From NCBI GenBank assembly GCA_949294085.1, contig CASFFX010000009.1, forward strand, positions 1 through 64,000: DNA of 64,000 nucleotides, read 5' to 3'. Position 1 is the first letter of the stretch. The number at the start of each line of letters is the position of its first letter. Position numbers and translations under genes: made by a program. This document shows positions 1 to 6,900 of this stretch, piece by piece. This DNA is from an uncultured bacterium. GTDB lineage: Bacteria > Elusimicrobiota > Elusimicrobia > Elusimicrobiales > Elusimicrobiaceae. The notes below the pieces were generated by a model that made no database searches, was not told where the DNA came from, and was given only the letters and a program-made list of their open reading frames with translations.

Positions 1-1
1 A

Positions 2-1312
2 TGCGTAGGGGATTCTGTGCGCAGCTGCGGCTGTAACGGGATGGGTACGCAAACGAGGACGTGCAATACGGCGACGGGGCAGTGGAGTGCGTGGAGCTCG
101 TGCAGTGTGTCTGAAACGTGCGAATGCACGGGGACGAAGCCCGCGGAAACGCAAAGCTGCAACACGTGCGGCACGCAGACGCGCACGGTAACGTGCAATA
201 CGACTACCGGGGAGTGGACGACGGGCGATTGGAGCGAGTGCGACAAAGAGGTAAGCGAGTGCGAAAAACAAACTTGTAAATCCGCCTATGAAGCGGGCAC
301 GCTGGCAGATTTTTGCGCGGCTCAAGGCCCTATAGAATCTAATTTGCCGGGTTCTATCTGGTTGCCGTTTACCAACTCTTCGGACTCGTTGGATGTAGGA
401 AATTGTTGTGCGCAATGCGATTTGACCTCATGTTCTTATGACGGCAAAAACTGTGTACTAAATGAGTGGGAATTGGAGGCGGTGGAAAATTCTCCGACTT
501 ATAATGTGGTCCGATATACTCCTACGGCGGAGAAAGCCACGATTTTAACGCCCGGAAGCAGCTTCTTGGGTTATCCTGACGGTCAAAACTTTTCCACGAT
601 GTATGGGCACGCAAACGGCCGTTGCGATTTTACCATCTCCAACGGAACGACTGTTTCCGTAGCCGATATAGCCAATCCGCGGGCGCAGGATGTGTGTGCT
701 TCCTGCACCGGGGATACTTGTGATGTAGAAGTGTACAAGCTAACTAGCAACTGGAGCACCTTCTATGACTCAACGGGCAGCACGGGACCCACCCTCGGGG
801 CGGCCGATGCCTGTTATGTTTTGAATAACACGAATTCTATCTTGAACTTGATTCGCAATGCAGGAGATCATAGCTATGGCTTCTCGTACACGGGCAAAGG
901 ATTTAATACGGAAGCTGCCCCTCGGATTTATTGGGGGGGAGAAGTGTGTGCCTCGGGTTCCAAACTGGAGAACTTGTGTTCGGCTTCTTTGACGGAAACG
1001 AAGTATACGTTGGATAAAGATTCCATGGCTCGGCTACAAGAGCTCTGCCCAACGAATTCCGGTGAAAACTCGCAAGGATACTGCCATATTCCAACGGGGA
1101 TCCCTGCCGAAGCGTTCCTTTCTAATGAAACGCTTGACATCCCGCTTAATGCGACGATTTCCAGCGGGGACCAGCACGCTTCCACGGACGGGCTTACGTT
1201 GCATATCAATCGGGGCCGAGTGCAAATTATGGCTGGGCAAGTGCAAAAATATCGCTGCGTAAAGAGAACTGACGGAGTCGGAGACAGTTGTGTTACTCCG
1301 CAGTTTTATTAA
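2..1312 (+). CDS. C-terminal part of a cysteine-rich, TSP1-repeat-like surface protein (5' truncated by window)
   Basis: The frame is open to the left edge, so the true start lies outside the window. The visible N-terminal 80 residues hold two repeats of the pattern G-T-Q-T-R-T-x(0,2)-C-N-T-x-T-G-x-W, each followed by W-S-x-C or W-S-E-C. This resembles thrombospondin type-1 repeats (Trp and Cys spaced around an R-T-C core). The remaining roughly 350 residues are unique, cysteine-rich and rich in Ser, Thr and Asn, with paired cysteines such as CCAQCDLTSC and ASCTGDTCD, as expected of a disulfide-stabilised exported protein. No membrane segment is visible in this part. It is followed at once by a strong terminator, so it is the last gene of its transcript. 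Adhesion or surface display is inferred from composition only. Confidence 0.75.
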   Translation, partial: CVGDSVRSCGCNGMGTQTRTCNTATGQWSAWSSCSVSETCECTGTKPAETQSCNTCGTQTRTVTCNTTTGEWTTGDWSECDKEVSECEKQTCKSAYEAGTLADFCAAQGPIESNLPGSIWLPFTNSSDSLDVGNCCAQCDLTSCSYDGKNCVLNEWELEAVENSPTYNVVRYTPTAEKATILTPGSSFLGYPDGQNFSTMYGHANGRCDFTISNGTTVSVADIANPRAQDVCASCTGDTCDVEVYKLTSNWSTFYDSTGSTGPTLGAADACYVLNNTNSILNLIRNAGDHSYGFSYTGKGFNTEAAPRIYWGGEVCASGSKLENLCSASLTETKYTLDKDSMARLQELCPTNSGENSQGYCHIPTGIPAEAFLSNETLDIPLNATISSGDQHASTDGLTLHINRGRVQIMAGQVQKYRCVKRTDGVGDSCVTPQFY

Positions 1313-1345
1313 CCAGCTAATTCTTTAGCTAGAGCAACCAGTTTA

Positions 1346-1377
1346 CCGGGCGGCCGAATAAGCCGCCCGGTTTTTGT
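1346..1377 (+). terminator. Rho-independent terminator after the TSP1-like gene
   Basis: A 9-bp GC-rich stem (CCGGGCGGC with GCCGCCCGG) closes a 7-nt loop and is followed by TTTTTGTTT. It lies 33 nt after the stop codon at 1312. Confidence 0.9.
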
Positions 1378-1383
1378 TTGAAT

Positions 1384-1601
1384 CGTCCTCGGAGTTAACT
1401 TGGAGATTTTTATATGAAAAAGTGAGGACGGAACGCAAGCACGGCGCCATACAGGGTCTCTCTGTGGGGGAACGCTTTCCCCAGGCCGCAGCGGGCTGTA
1501 TGGCGGACTTGGCGGGGGGCGCCTGGGCGCGGGCGGCTTTATTAAACGGCCCTGCGCAAGGGGGTTCCCCGGTGTCTGCCGCGAGCGCGGACAGAACGGG
1601 G
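1384..1601. ncRNA. Candidate structured non-coding RNA of unknown class
   Basis: The 397 bases between the stop codon at 1312 and the minus-strand gene ending at 1710 carry no convincing gene but several strong inverted repeats. CGTCCTC (1384-1390) pairs with GAGGACG (1424-1430). CGCCATACAG (1445-1454) pairs with CTGTATGGCG (1496-1505) and encloses a nested TGGGG/CCCCA hairpin (1465-1469 with 1479-1483). CCCCG (1567-1571) pairs with CGGGG (1597-1601) around a second helix, TCTGCCGCG (1575-1583) with CGCGG-A-CAGA. I compared it by eye with RNase P RNA, SRP RNA and 6S RNA and found none of their signature motifs. No promoter is obvious and the transcribed strand is undecided. It could also be degenerate or repeat-derived DNA. 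Confidence 0.35.
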
Positions 1602-1660
1602 CGGAAGCCTTAAAAAAACAGGGCCCACTCGGCCGCGGATTGCAGCGTTGTTTTGCCCAT

Positions 1661-1691
1661 AAAAAACCCGCACTCTTAGAGCGCGGGTTTT
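1661..1691 (-). terminator. Terminator of the Lys/Ala-rich protein gene
   Basis: Read on the minus strand, an AAACCCGC/GCGGGTTT stem with an 11-nt interior is followed by a run of six T. It sits about 20 nt beyond the minus-strand stop codon at 1710. Confidence 0.85.
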
Positions 1692-1709
1692 ATAAAGGTT
1701 AAAAGCCTA

Positions 1710-2315
1710 TTATTTGGAAAGCGCTTTCCAGGCTTCGGCTTCTTCCTTCAACGCAGCTTTGGCGTCTTTGGCGGCCTGTTTAGCTTCGGCTTTTTTCGCT
1801 TCGTTGGCTTCTTTTTGGGCTTTGGCTTTGGCCTTGGCTTCTTCCTTGGCTTGTTTCAACGCAGCTTTTTTGGCTTCGGCTTCTTTTTTAGCGTTTTCTT
1901 TGGCTTCTTTGGCTTTGGCTTTAGCTTCGGCCTTGGCGGCTTTCGCTTTAGCTTTGGCTTCTTCTTTAGCGGCTTTAGCGTCTTTTTTGGCTTGTTCAGC
2001 TTTAGCCTTGGCTTCTTCCTTAGCCGCTTTAGCTTGGGCTTTGGCATCGGCCTTGGCAGCTTCTAACTGCGCTTTGGCATCGGTATTTTGGGCCTGTGTG
2101 GTGGCCACGTTGGCTTTGAGCGCCTGAATTTTAGCCTTGGCGGCTTCTTTTTGGCTTTGGATATTTTGTCTCAAAGCGGTAATTTTGGACATCGTGCAAT
2201 TGTTAATGCAGGTTACGTCCCCCGTCGCACAGCCGCAGTTGTCTTCGGCGCGAAGCGCAGTCGGCCACGAAGCGGCCATCGTTAAGGCAAAAGCCAATAC
2301 GATAATTTTTTTCAT
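1710..2315 (-). CDS. Secreted Lys/Ala/Glu-rich helical protein
   Basis: The protein has 201 residues. I chose the ATG at 2315 because an AAGGAGA ribosome site precedes it and it begins a normal signal peptide (MKKIIVLAFALTMAAS, cleavage near LRAED). A longer frame back to 2381 has no such features. After the signal comes a short segment with four cysteines (CGCATGDVTCINNC), then about 150 residues made almost only of Ala, Lys, Glu and Gln in heptad-like KAEAKAKA units. This predicts a long, highly charged single helix or coiled coil resembling the TolA stem or histone-H1-like tails. No enzymatic domain is visible. It stands alone with its own terminator. A periplasmic spacer, a cell-wall-binding rod or a nucleic-acid-binding role are all possible. 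Confidence 0.8.
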   Translation of the reverse strand: MKKIIVLAFALTMAASWPTALRAEDNCGCATGDVTCINNCTMSKITALRQNIQSQKEAAKAKIQALKANVATTQAQNTDAKAQLEAAKADAKAQAKAAKEEAKAKAEQAKKDAKAAKEEAKAKAKAAKAEAKAKAKEAKENAKKEAEAKKAALKQAKEEAKAKAKAQKEANEAKKAEAKQAAKDAKAALKEEAEAWKALSK

Positions 2316-2441
2316 TTTTTTCTCCTTTCGTAAAATAACATCCTTTCTTTTTATTCTACTACAATTTGGGGGCTTGCTCAACGCTTCTTCTAACCCAAAT
2401 CCGTCTGACGGGACGCTCCACTTTTTGATAAAATAAACCGT

Positions 2442-3503
2442 ATGGAAACCGTTGCCGCTGCCCCGCTGTGGGTAAACATTTTGTTAGGGATTGTGACCGT
2501 CAATTTACTGGTATGGCCGCTTACGTCGCGCTGGGTGGAAAGCCATTTGGAGCTTTTCCTGCTGGCGGTAGGCGCGGCCGCGGTTACGATAAGCGGCGGC
2601 TGGAGTACCGAATTCATCTACGAAACGCTGAATTTCCCCGTCAATGTGGCGTTTATCGTGCTGGTGGTCAGCGTGATTTTTAACAATTATTCCCGCTACA
2701 TTTTTCGGGTATTGTTTGCCTTTTTCCGCACGCTGGAACCGCGCTACAGCTTTGCCTTGCTGATTTTTTTGCTGGGGATGACTTCGTCTTTAGTCAGCGT
2801 TACCGTATCGGCCCTGGTGCTGGCCGAAGTGTTAAAAGTCGTCAGTCTGGAGCGGACGGCTACCGTGCGCATTACGGTATTTGCCTGTTATGCCATTGGG
2901 CTGGGGGCGGTGCTTACGCCGCTGGCCGAGCCTTTGGGGCTTACCATCAGCAGTGCGCTGGCCGGCGCTCCGCATCATGCGGACTTTTTCTTTTTAATGC
3001 GGCATTTCTTTTGGTGGATTGCCCCTGCTATTTTGCTGCTCTCTTTGGCGGCCGGCTATTCGGCCCGCCAGGCAGGAACCACGATGCAAATGCATATTCG
3101 CGAAGATAAAGAAACGTATGCGTCCATGCTTCGCCGCACGTGGCATATCTATATGTTTGTGGCGGCCCTGAATTTGATTAGTACGGGCCTGCGCCCCCTG
3201 GCGCAAAGCACCATTACGCATTTGGGCGGGAAAGTACTGTTTTTGGCCAATGCGGTGTCGGTTATTATTGACAACGCCACCCTGGCCGCTATTGAAATTG
3301 TACCTTCCATCTCCTTAAAAGATCTCATCTATATGGTCATCGGGCTGGCGGCTTTTGGCAGTATGCTGGTGCAGGGCAACCTGCCCAACATCGTGGCTGC
3401 CGAAAAGCTGGGCATTAAAAGCCGCGAGTGGGCTTCCGTGGCCGTACCTACCGGGCTGACCTTAATGGCCGGCTATTTCATCCTCTTATCTATTGTGTTA
3501 TAG
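2442..3503 (+). CDS. Polytopic ion transporter, DUF1646-like (putative cation transporter)
   Basis: The 353-residue protein is almost entirely hydrophobic, with about ten predicted membrane helices and two related halves. Conserved-looking helix breaks include LTPLAEPLG in the first half and IIDNATLAA and MLVQGNLPN in the second, the arrangement seen in ion-transporter-superfamily members of the ArsB/NhaD type. The sequence resembles the DUF1646 'predicted cation transporter' group, for which no substrate is firmly known. A TAAAAT box ends 7 nt before the ATG and no ribosome site is visible, so the message is probably leaderless. The gene is monocistronic, with a weak terminator downstream. 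Confidence 0.7.
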   Translation: METVAAAPLWVNILLGIVTVNLLVWPLTSRWVESHLELFLLAVGAAAVTISGGWSTEFIYETLNFPVNVAFIVLVVSVIFNNYSRYIFRVLFAFFRTLEPRYSFALLIFLLGMTSSLVSVTVSALVLAEVLKVVSLERTATVRITVFACYAIGLGAVLTPLAEPLGLTISSALAGAPHHADFFFLMRHFFWWIAPAILLLSLAAGYSARQAGTTMQMHIREDKETYASMLRRTWHIYMFVAALNLISTGLRPLAQSTITHLGGKVLFLANAVSVIIDNATLAAIEIVPSISLKDLIYMVIGLAAFGSMLVQGNLPNIVAAEKLGIKSREWASVAVPTGLTLMAGYFILLSIVL

Positions 3504-3523
3504 GTCCAGGTTCTAGGTCCAGA

Positions 3524-3546
3524 CCCAGCTGCGGGCTGGGCCTTTT
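3524..3546 (+). terminator. Weak terminator-like hairpin after the DUF1646-like gene
   Basis: CCCAGC (3524-3529) pairs with GCTGGG (3535-3540), followed by CCTTTT. It is preceded by a 9-bp direct repeat, TAGGTCCAG, at 3501 and 3514. The short T run makes termination efficiency doubtful. Confidence 0.5.
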
Positions 3547-3629
3547 GACTCTTGTTGAAACTCCTGGGAACTGTTATCTTTATAGTAAAGGCGCCTGGCG
3601 CCTAGGCAGTTTGAACCTAAGGAGAATTT

Positions 3630-4844
3630 ATGAGATGGCTAGTCATCGTGCTGGCGTTGGCGGTTAGTTTTCCGTGCGCGGCACAAAATCAGATTCTAAG
3701 AGGATTGAAAAACACGATTCAAAAGAACGCTTTCAAGAGAAACACACTTAAAAACAGCAACAAAGTATTGCGCAAAGCACAATATGAAGCCATCAAGAAA
3801 ACTTTGGGGCCCAATGTGAACCCGCAAGTGCTTCGTTCGGCCCGTATAGTGCAAGGCAAGATTTTATTGGGCGGCAAACACCCAAATTCCAAGTTAAACG
3901 AAAAATTGGACCGGTATATTTTTAAGCAGGTAGCCACAAGCCAAGTGGGGGAAATCCCGGTTTTGCTCTATCAGCCGACTCCTTCGGAATGGGGAAAGGC
4001 GGTGATGGCCTATCTCCGAATTATGGAAGATTTTAAGACGTTCAAACAAGAAATGGACGGCTTTTTGTACTACCAATCCAAACCCTCGGAAAGACGCCAG
4101 CTGGCTGCCAGCGAGAGATCTTACTGGCTGGGCAAAATCAGCGATATGAACGTGCGTCTGCGCTCGCTGCGGAATTTGATTTCACCGGACGACCCCGCCT
4201 ACAAAGCCGCCCGCGAATACGTGGCCTACGCGGCGGAAACGGTGGATCCCACGCTGCGCGGTATGATGGGGAACTATCAGGATGCGGTGCGCAAGGATCG
4301 CAAGTTTAACGAATCCGAATTTTTTTTGGAAACCCCCCAAGCAAATAAAGAATTTGCCTTAAAGGGGTTGCTGCCGCTTTCCATGCGGGCCCCGCAGCTG
4401 GCCGGCACGTTGCCTAAAGGCTTAAAACTGGCCATTTTGAACGATCGTTGGTCGGTGCTGGACAAGATGCACATCAATCACAAAAAAGGGATGTTTTTCC
4501 CGGATTGGGAGCTGTCTTATTTCAAAAATACGGAAGATTTGCTTAACGCCATGCGCCAAGGCCAGCACTTTGACGTAATTTTAACGGACATCATCGTCCC
4601 TGGCGGCGGCGGATATTACTTGACCCGCAGCCTGCGCGACCAAAAATACAACGGGGTCATTATTGCGTTGTCGGCTTACGAAGAATCGGCCAGCCTGGGC
4701 GAGCGTATGTTCTCGTGCGGTTTTGACGGGATGATTTCCCTGCCGGTGGGTTTTGAAAGCATCAGCCGGAGCTGGACGTATGAAATCATGAAAAAAATGC
4801 AGAACTATTTTTATTATCGCGATGCCAACGGCTGGAGCCGCTAG
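3630..4844 (+). CDS. Secreted protein with C-terminal response-regulator-like (pseudo-receiver) domain, copy 1
   Basis: The protein has 404 residues and starts at an ATG preceded by AAGGAGA. Residues 1-19 form a signal peptide ending in CAAQ with no later membrane segment, so it should be exported to the periplasm or outside. Residues about 20-255 are a charged, mainly helical region of unknown fold. Residues about 262-390 look like a CheY-type receiver: beta1 KLAILND, then an alpha-beta pattern, then beta3 FDVILTD followed by IIVPGGGGYYL. D319 occupies the phospho-acceptor position and one of the two acidic metal ligands (ND) is kept. The switch Lys is missing (LPVG instead of KP) and PxMDG has become PGGGG. 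The protein ends in GWSR, identical to the next gene. A phosphotransfer role outside the cytoplasm is not expected, so ligand or protein binding is more likely. Confidence 0.85.
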   Translation: MRWLVIVLALAVSFPCAAQNQILRGLKNTIQKNAFKRNTLKNSNKVLRKAQYEAIKKTLGPNVNPQVLRSARIVQGKILLGGKHPNSKLNEKLDRYIFKQVATSQVGEIPVLLYQPTPSEWGKAVMAYLRIMEDFKTFKQEMDGFLYYQSKPSERRQLAASERSYWLGKISDMNVRLRSLRNLISPDDPAYKAAREYVAYAAETVDPTLRGMMGNYQDAVRKDRKFNESEFFLETPQANKEFALKGLLPLSMRAPQLAGTLPKGLKLAILNDRWSVLDKMHINHKKGMFFPDWELSYFKNTEDLLNAMRQGQHFDVILTDIIVPGGGGYYLTRSLRDQKYNGVIIALSAYEESASLGERMFSCGFDGMISLPVGFESISRSWTYEIMKKMQNYFYYRDANGWSR

Positions 4845-4878
4845 GACCCAGCAAATAGGCCTAGCCGTTTTCTGGGTC
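4845..4878. repeat. GACCCAG/CTGGGTC palindrome between the two paralogues
   Basis: GACCCAG (4845-4851) directly follows the stop codon and pairs with CTGGGTC (4872-4878) across a 20-nt loop. No T run follows, so it is a poor terminator and may act as an mRNA-stability or processing hairpin. Related GGTCCAG/GACCCA elements lie at 3501-3540 and 53588-53631. Confidence 0.6.
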
Positions 4879-4951
4879 TAAAGGCCCTGGCAAAGAAACC
4901 GCAGAAAGCCTATACTAAAAGTACAGAAAGTTACATTTGAGGGAGAATATT

Positions 4952-6145
4952 ATGAATCGTACATCTGCAAAATGGCTGGTGTGTGCTTTGGCCCTAACGC
5001 TGGGTGTTGCCGCCTATGCCCAGACGGGAAACCAAGTAGCCAATGCTCTGAAATTAGGGGCTAAGGGGCTGGAATCAGGGGCTAAGGGAAAAAATCCTCT
5101 GTCCGCGCTGGACACGATGGACGCTTGGTATAAAGCCGGTGCAGCTGCGCAAAACTCTGCCCGGGTGTCTGCCGCTATCAACAAAGCGGCAAAGGAAGCA
5201 GCCCAAAAGCCGAAAGGGAAGATTTCCCGTGAAACGCATTTTCGCAACGACGGGGATTTCTTCCGTGCGATTACTCCCACCCCGGTAGAAAAACTGCGGG
5301 TTCGCTTAATCCGCCCCACGCAGCAGCAAGTAAAGCAAGCGGTGGATGCGTACCAGCAGCTGATGAAGGATTTTGAGTCTCTTCGCAAAGAGGTGGACAC
5401 CAAATTGTTGTATAACAAATTGTCTTCGCCGGATCGGACGAATATGGCCTCGCAGGAACGCCGTGTTTTGATTATGGAATTGGGCGAGATTCGCTCCCGC
5501 GCCGCGAAATTGAGCCGCGTCGTATTTGCGGATGATCCCGCTTTGGCCAAAATTATCAAATGGGCGGACACGGCCATGCAGCAGATTAACCCCTATTATG
5601 TGCTGACGCTGACGAATCACAGACGGCTGGATTCGCGCGTGTTTAACGAATCCGAATTTTTCCTGGATTACCCGCAGGAAAACTTGCCGGACGGCACTGC
5701 CGCCTATGAATTTGCCGTACCAGAAAACATCCGGGTAGCGGTGCTGAACGACCAGGAAGACGTGCTGGATATGTATCAGGCCTGGGCCCGCGAAGGCCGC
5801 TTGGGCAAAGGCTGGAAAGTGGCCACGTTTAGCGATACCCGCGACTTGCTTACTTCGCTGCAGTCCGGCAATGTGTACGATTTGATCATTACGGACTTGA
5901 CGGTTCCGGGCGGCGGCGGTTATTTCCTGGTGGATCAAGTGCGCGATATGCAGCTTGATATTCCGGTGTTGGGTGGCAGCATGTACACCCGGGATCAAAT
6001 TAACGCCCAAAAAATGTTTGACCAAGGTTTTGACGGATACATCTACGGCGACGATATGTTTGAAGAATTGGCCGGCTCCGTCAAATGGATGGGGCAAGTG
6101 AAGAAATACTACTTCTACAAAGCCTTGCGCGGTTGGTCCCGCTGA
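4952..6145 (+). CDS. Secreted protein with C-terminal response-regulator-like (pseudo-receiver) domain, copy 2
   Basis: The protein has 397 residues. ATG 4952 is preferred because GAGGGAGA lies just upstream and it begins a clean signal peptide (cleavage near AAYAQ). It is a tandem paralogue of the gene at 3630. Both share the middle motif FNESEFFL, the receiver-like strands (RVAVLND and FDLIITD, with D315 at the acceptor position), the VPGGGGY turn and the terminal GWSR. The Lys that follows beta5 in true receivers is absent. The 107-nt gap to copy 1 holds a palindrome but no clear terminator, so co-transcription is likely. Two consecutive strong terminators follow. Function is unknown, and tandem duplication with divergence is evident. 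Confidence 0.85.
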   Translation: MNRTSAKWLVCALALTLGVAAYAQTGNQVANALKLGAKGLESGAKGKNPLSALDTMDAWYKAGAAAQNSARVSAAINKAAKEAAQKPKGKISRETHFRNDGDFFRAITPTPVEKLRVRLIRPTQQQVKQAVDAYQQLMKDFESLRKEVDTKLLYNKLSSPDRTNMASQERRVLIMELGEIRSRAAKLSRVVFADDPALAKIIKWADTAMQQINPYYVLTLTNHRRLDSRVFNESEFFLDYPQENLPDGTAAYEFAVPENIRVAVLNDQEDVLDMYQAWAREGRLGKGWKVATFSDTRDLLTSLQSGNVYDLIITDLTVPGGGGYFLVDQVRDMQLDIPVLGGSMYTRDQINAQKMFDQGFDGYIYGDDMFEELAGSVKWMGQVKKYYFYKALRGWSR

Positions 6146-6151
6146 TTTGAA

Positions 6152-6186
6152 AAGGCCGTATGCTTTGGGCATACGGCCTTCTTTTT
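6152..6186 (+). terminator. Strong terminator, first of a tandem pair
   Basis: A 12-bp perfect stem (AAGGCCGTATGC/GCATACGGCCTT) with a TTTGG loop is followed by CTTTTT, 7 nt after the stop codon. Confidence 0.95.
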
Positions 6187-6190
6187 GGCA

Positions 6191-6229
6191 ATCCGGCCCC
6201 TGACTTGTTTCGGGGCCGGATTTCTTTTT
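6191..6229 (+). terminator. Strong terminator, second of a tandem pair
   Basis: A 10-bp perfect stem (ATCCGGCCCC/GGGGCCGGAT) is followed by TTCTTTTT. Together with the preceding hairpin it insulates the hydrogenase promoter. Confidence 0.9.
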
Positions 6230-6271
6230 GTCCGTTTATTTTCTTTGACGAAAAAATAGTCGTAATTTTGT

Positions 6272-6300
6272 TTGACACACCGAACCGATGAAGCTATAAT
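6272..6300 (+). promoter_or_regulatory. Sigma70-type promoter of hydCBA
   Basis: TTGACA (6272-6277) and TATAAT (6295-6300) are both perfect and separated by exactly 17 bp. It is the best promoter in the window. Transcription should start near 6307. Confidence 0.9.
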
Positions 6301-6414
6301 AGGGAAAAGCAGTCCCTGGCTTGCAGTACCTCAAATTACACGTATCATCTGCCGTATCGGCGCCTTGCTTTTGTGTGCGCCGGGTGTTTTATTATCGTTT
6401 AGAGAGGAGAAAGT
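6301..6414 (+). promoter_or_regulatory. Long 5' leader of hydCBA with hairpins
   Basis: The leader of about 108 nt contains AGGGA/TCCCT near its 5' end and GGCGC (6359-6363) pairing with GCGCC (6377-6381), followed by GGGTGTTTT. The second hairpin resembles a weak intrinsic terminator, so attenuation or a small-RNA target is possible. A GAGAGGAGA ribosome site ends the leader. Confidence 0.45.
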
Positions 6415-6900
6415 ATGACAGACAGATTCGCCCCCGCCGCACAAATTCTGAAAGACCACGGTTACGACAGTTCCAAGCTGATTCCGATTCTGCAAAAAGT
6501 GCAGGACGCCTATAGATTCCTTCCCGAAGACATCATGCGCTTCATCGCTAACGAATTGAACATTTCTCCCGCCAAAGTGTTTGGCGTGGCTACGTTTTTT
6601 GCGCATTTTGCCATTACGCCCAAGGGCAAACACATCATCAAAGTTTGCAACGGCACGGCCTGCCACGTAAAGGGTTCTTCTTTCGTCATCAATACGGTAA
6701 AAGACAAATTGAAATTAAAAGACGGCCAGGATACCACCGAGGACATGATGTTTACGCTGGAATGCGTTTCTTGCTTGGGCGCCTGCGGGCTGGCCCCCGT
6801 GATGGTGATGGACGATGTTGTGCACGGGCAAATTACCCCGGCAAAAGCCGTAGAAATTATTGATTCCGTTATCGCTTCGGAGGCCAAAAATGCCGACTAA
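6415..6900 (+). CDS. hydC: NADH-linked [FeFe] hydrogenase subunit HydC (NuoE-like)
   Basis: The 161-residue protein is a NuoE/HndA-type thioredoxin-fold [2Fe-2S] subunit. The N-terminal helical part (residues 1-75) ends in VFGVATFFAHF, typical of the family. The cluster ligands follow the C-x4-C...C-x3-C pattern: CNGTAC near residue 81 and CVSCLGAC near residue 120. In trimeric hydrogenases this subunit passes electrons between HydB and HydA in the cytoplasm. It is the first gene of the hydCBA operon and overlaps hydB by 11 nt. The length is normal for the family. The strong upstream promoter and long leader suggest high, possibly controlled expression. Confidence 0.95.
   Translation: MTDRFAPAAQILKDHGYDSSKLIPILQKVQDAYRFLPEDIMRFIANELNISPAKVFGVATFFAHFAITPKGKHIIKVCNGTACHVKGSSFVINTVKDKLKLKDGQDTTEDMMFTLECVSCLGACGLAPVMVMDDVVHGQITPAKAVEIIDSVIASEAKNAD

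Noticed and set aside
1384..1601. RNase P, SRP or 6S RNA
   Set aside because: The RNase P CR-I/CR-V core, the SRP GGAAG tip and the 6S single-bubble hairpin are all missing, and a short ACAGAA match alone is not enough.
1374..1613. 79-codon open frame starting in the terminator tail
   Set aside because: It starts with TTG inside the T run, has no ribosome site and runs through the strongest inverted repeats. The composition looks like GC-rich non-coding DNA.
1815..2127. Plus-strand frames of almost only Phe/Gly/Leu or Ala/Ser/Leu
   Set aside because: They are complements of the Lys/Ala/Glu repeat gene and simply mirror its codon repeats.
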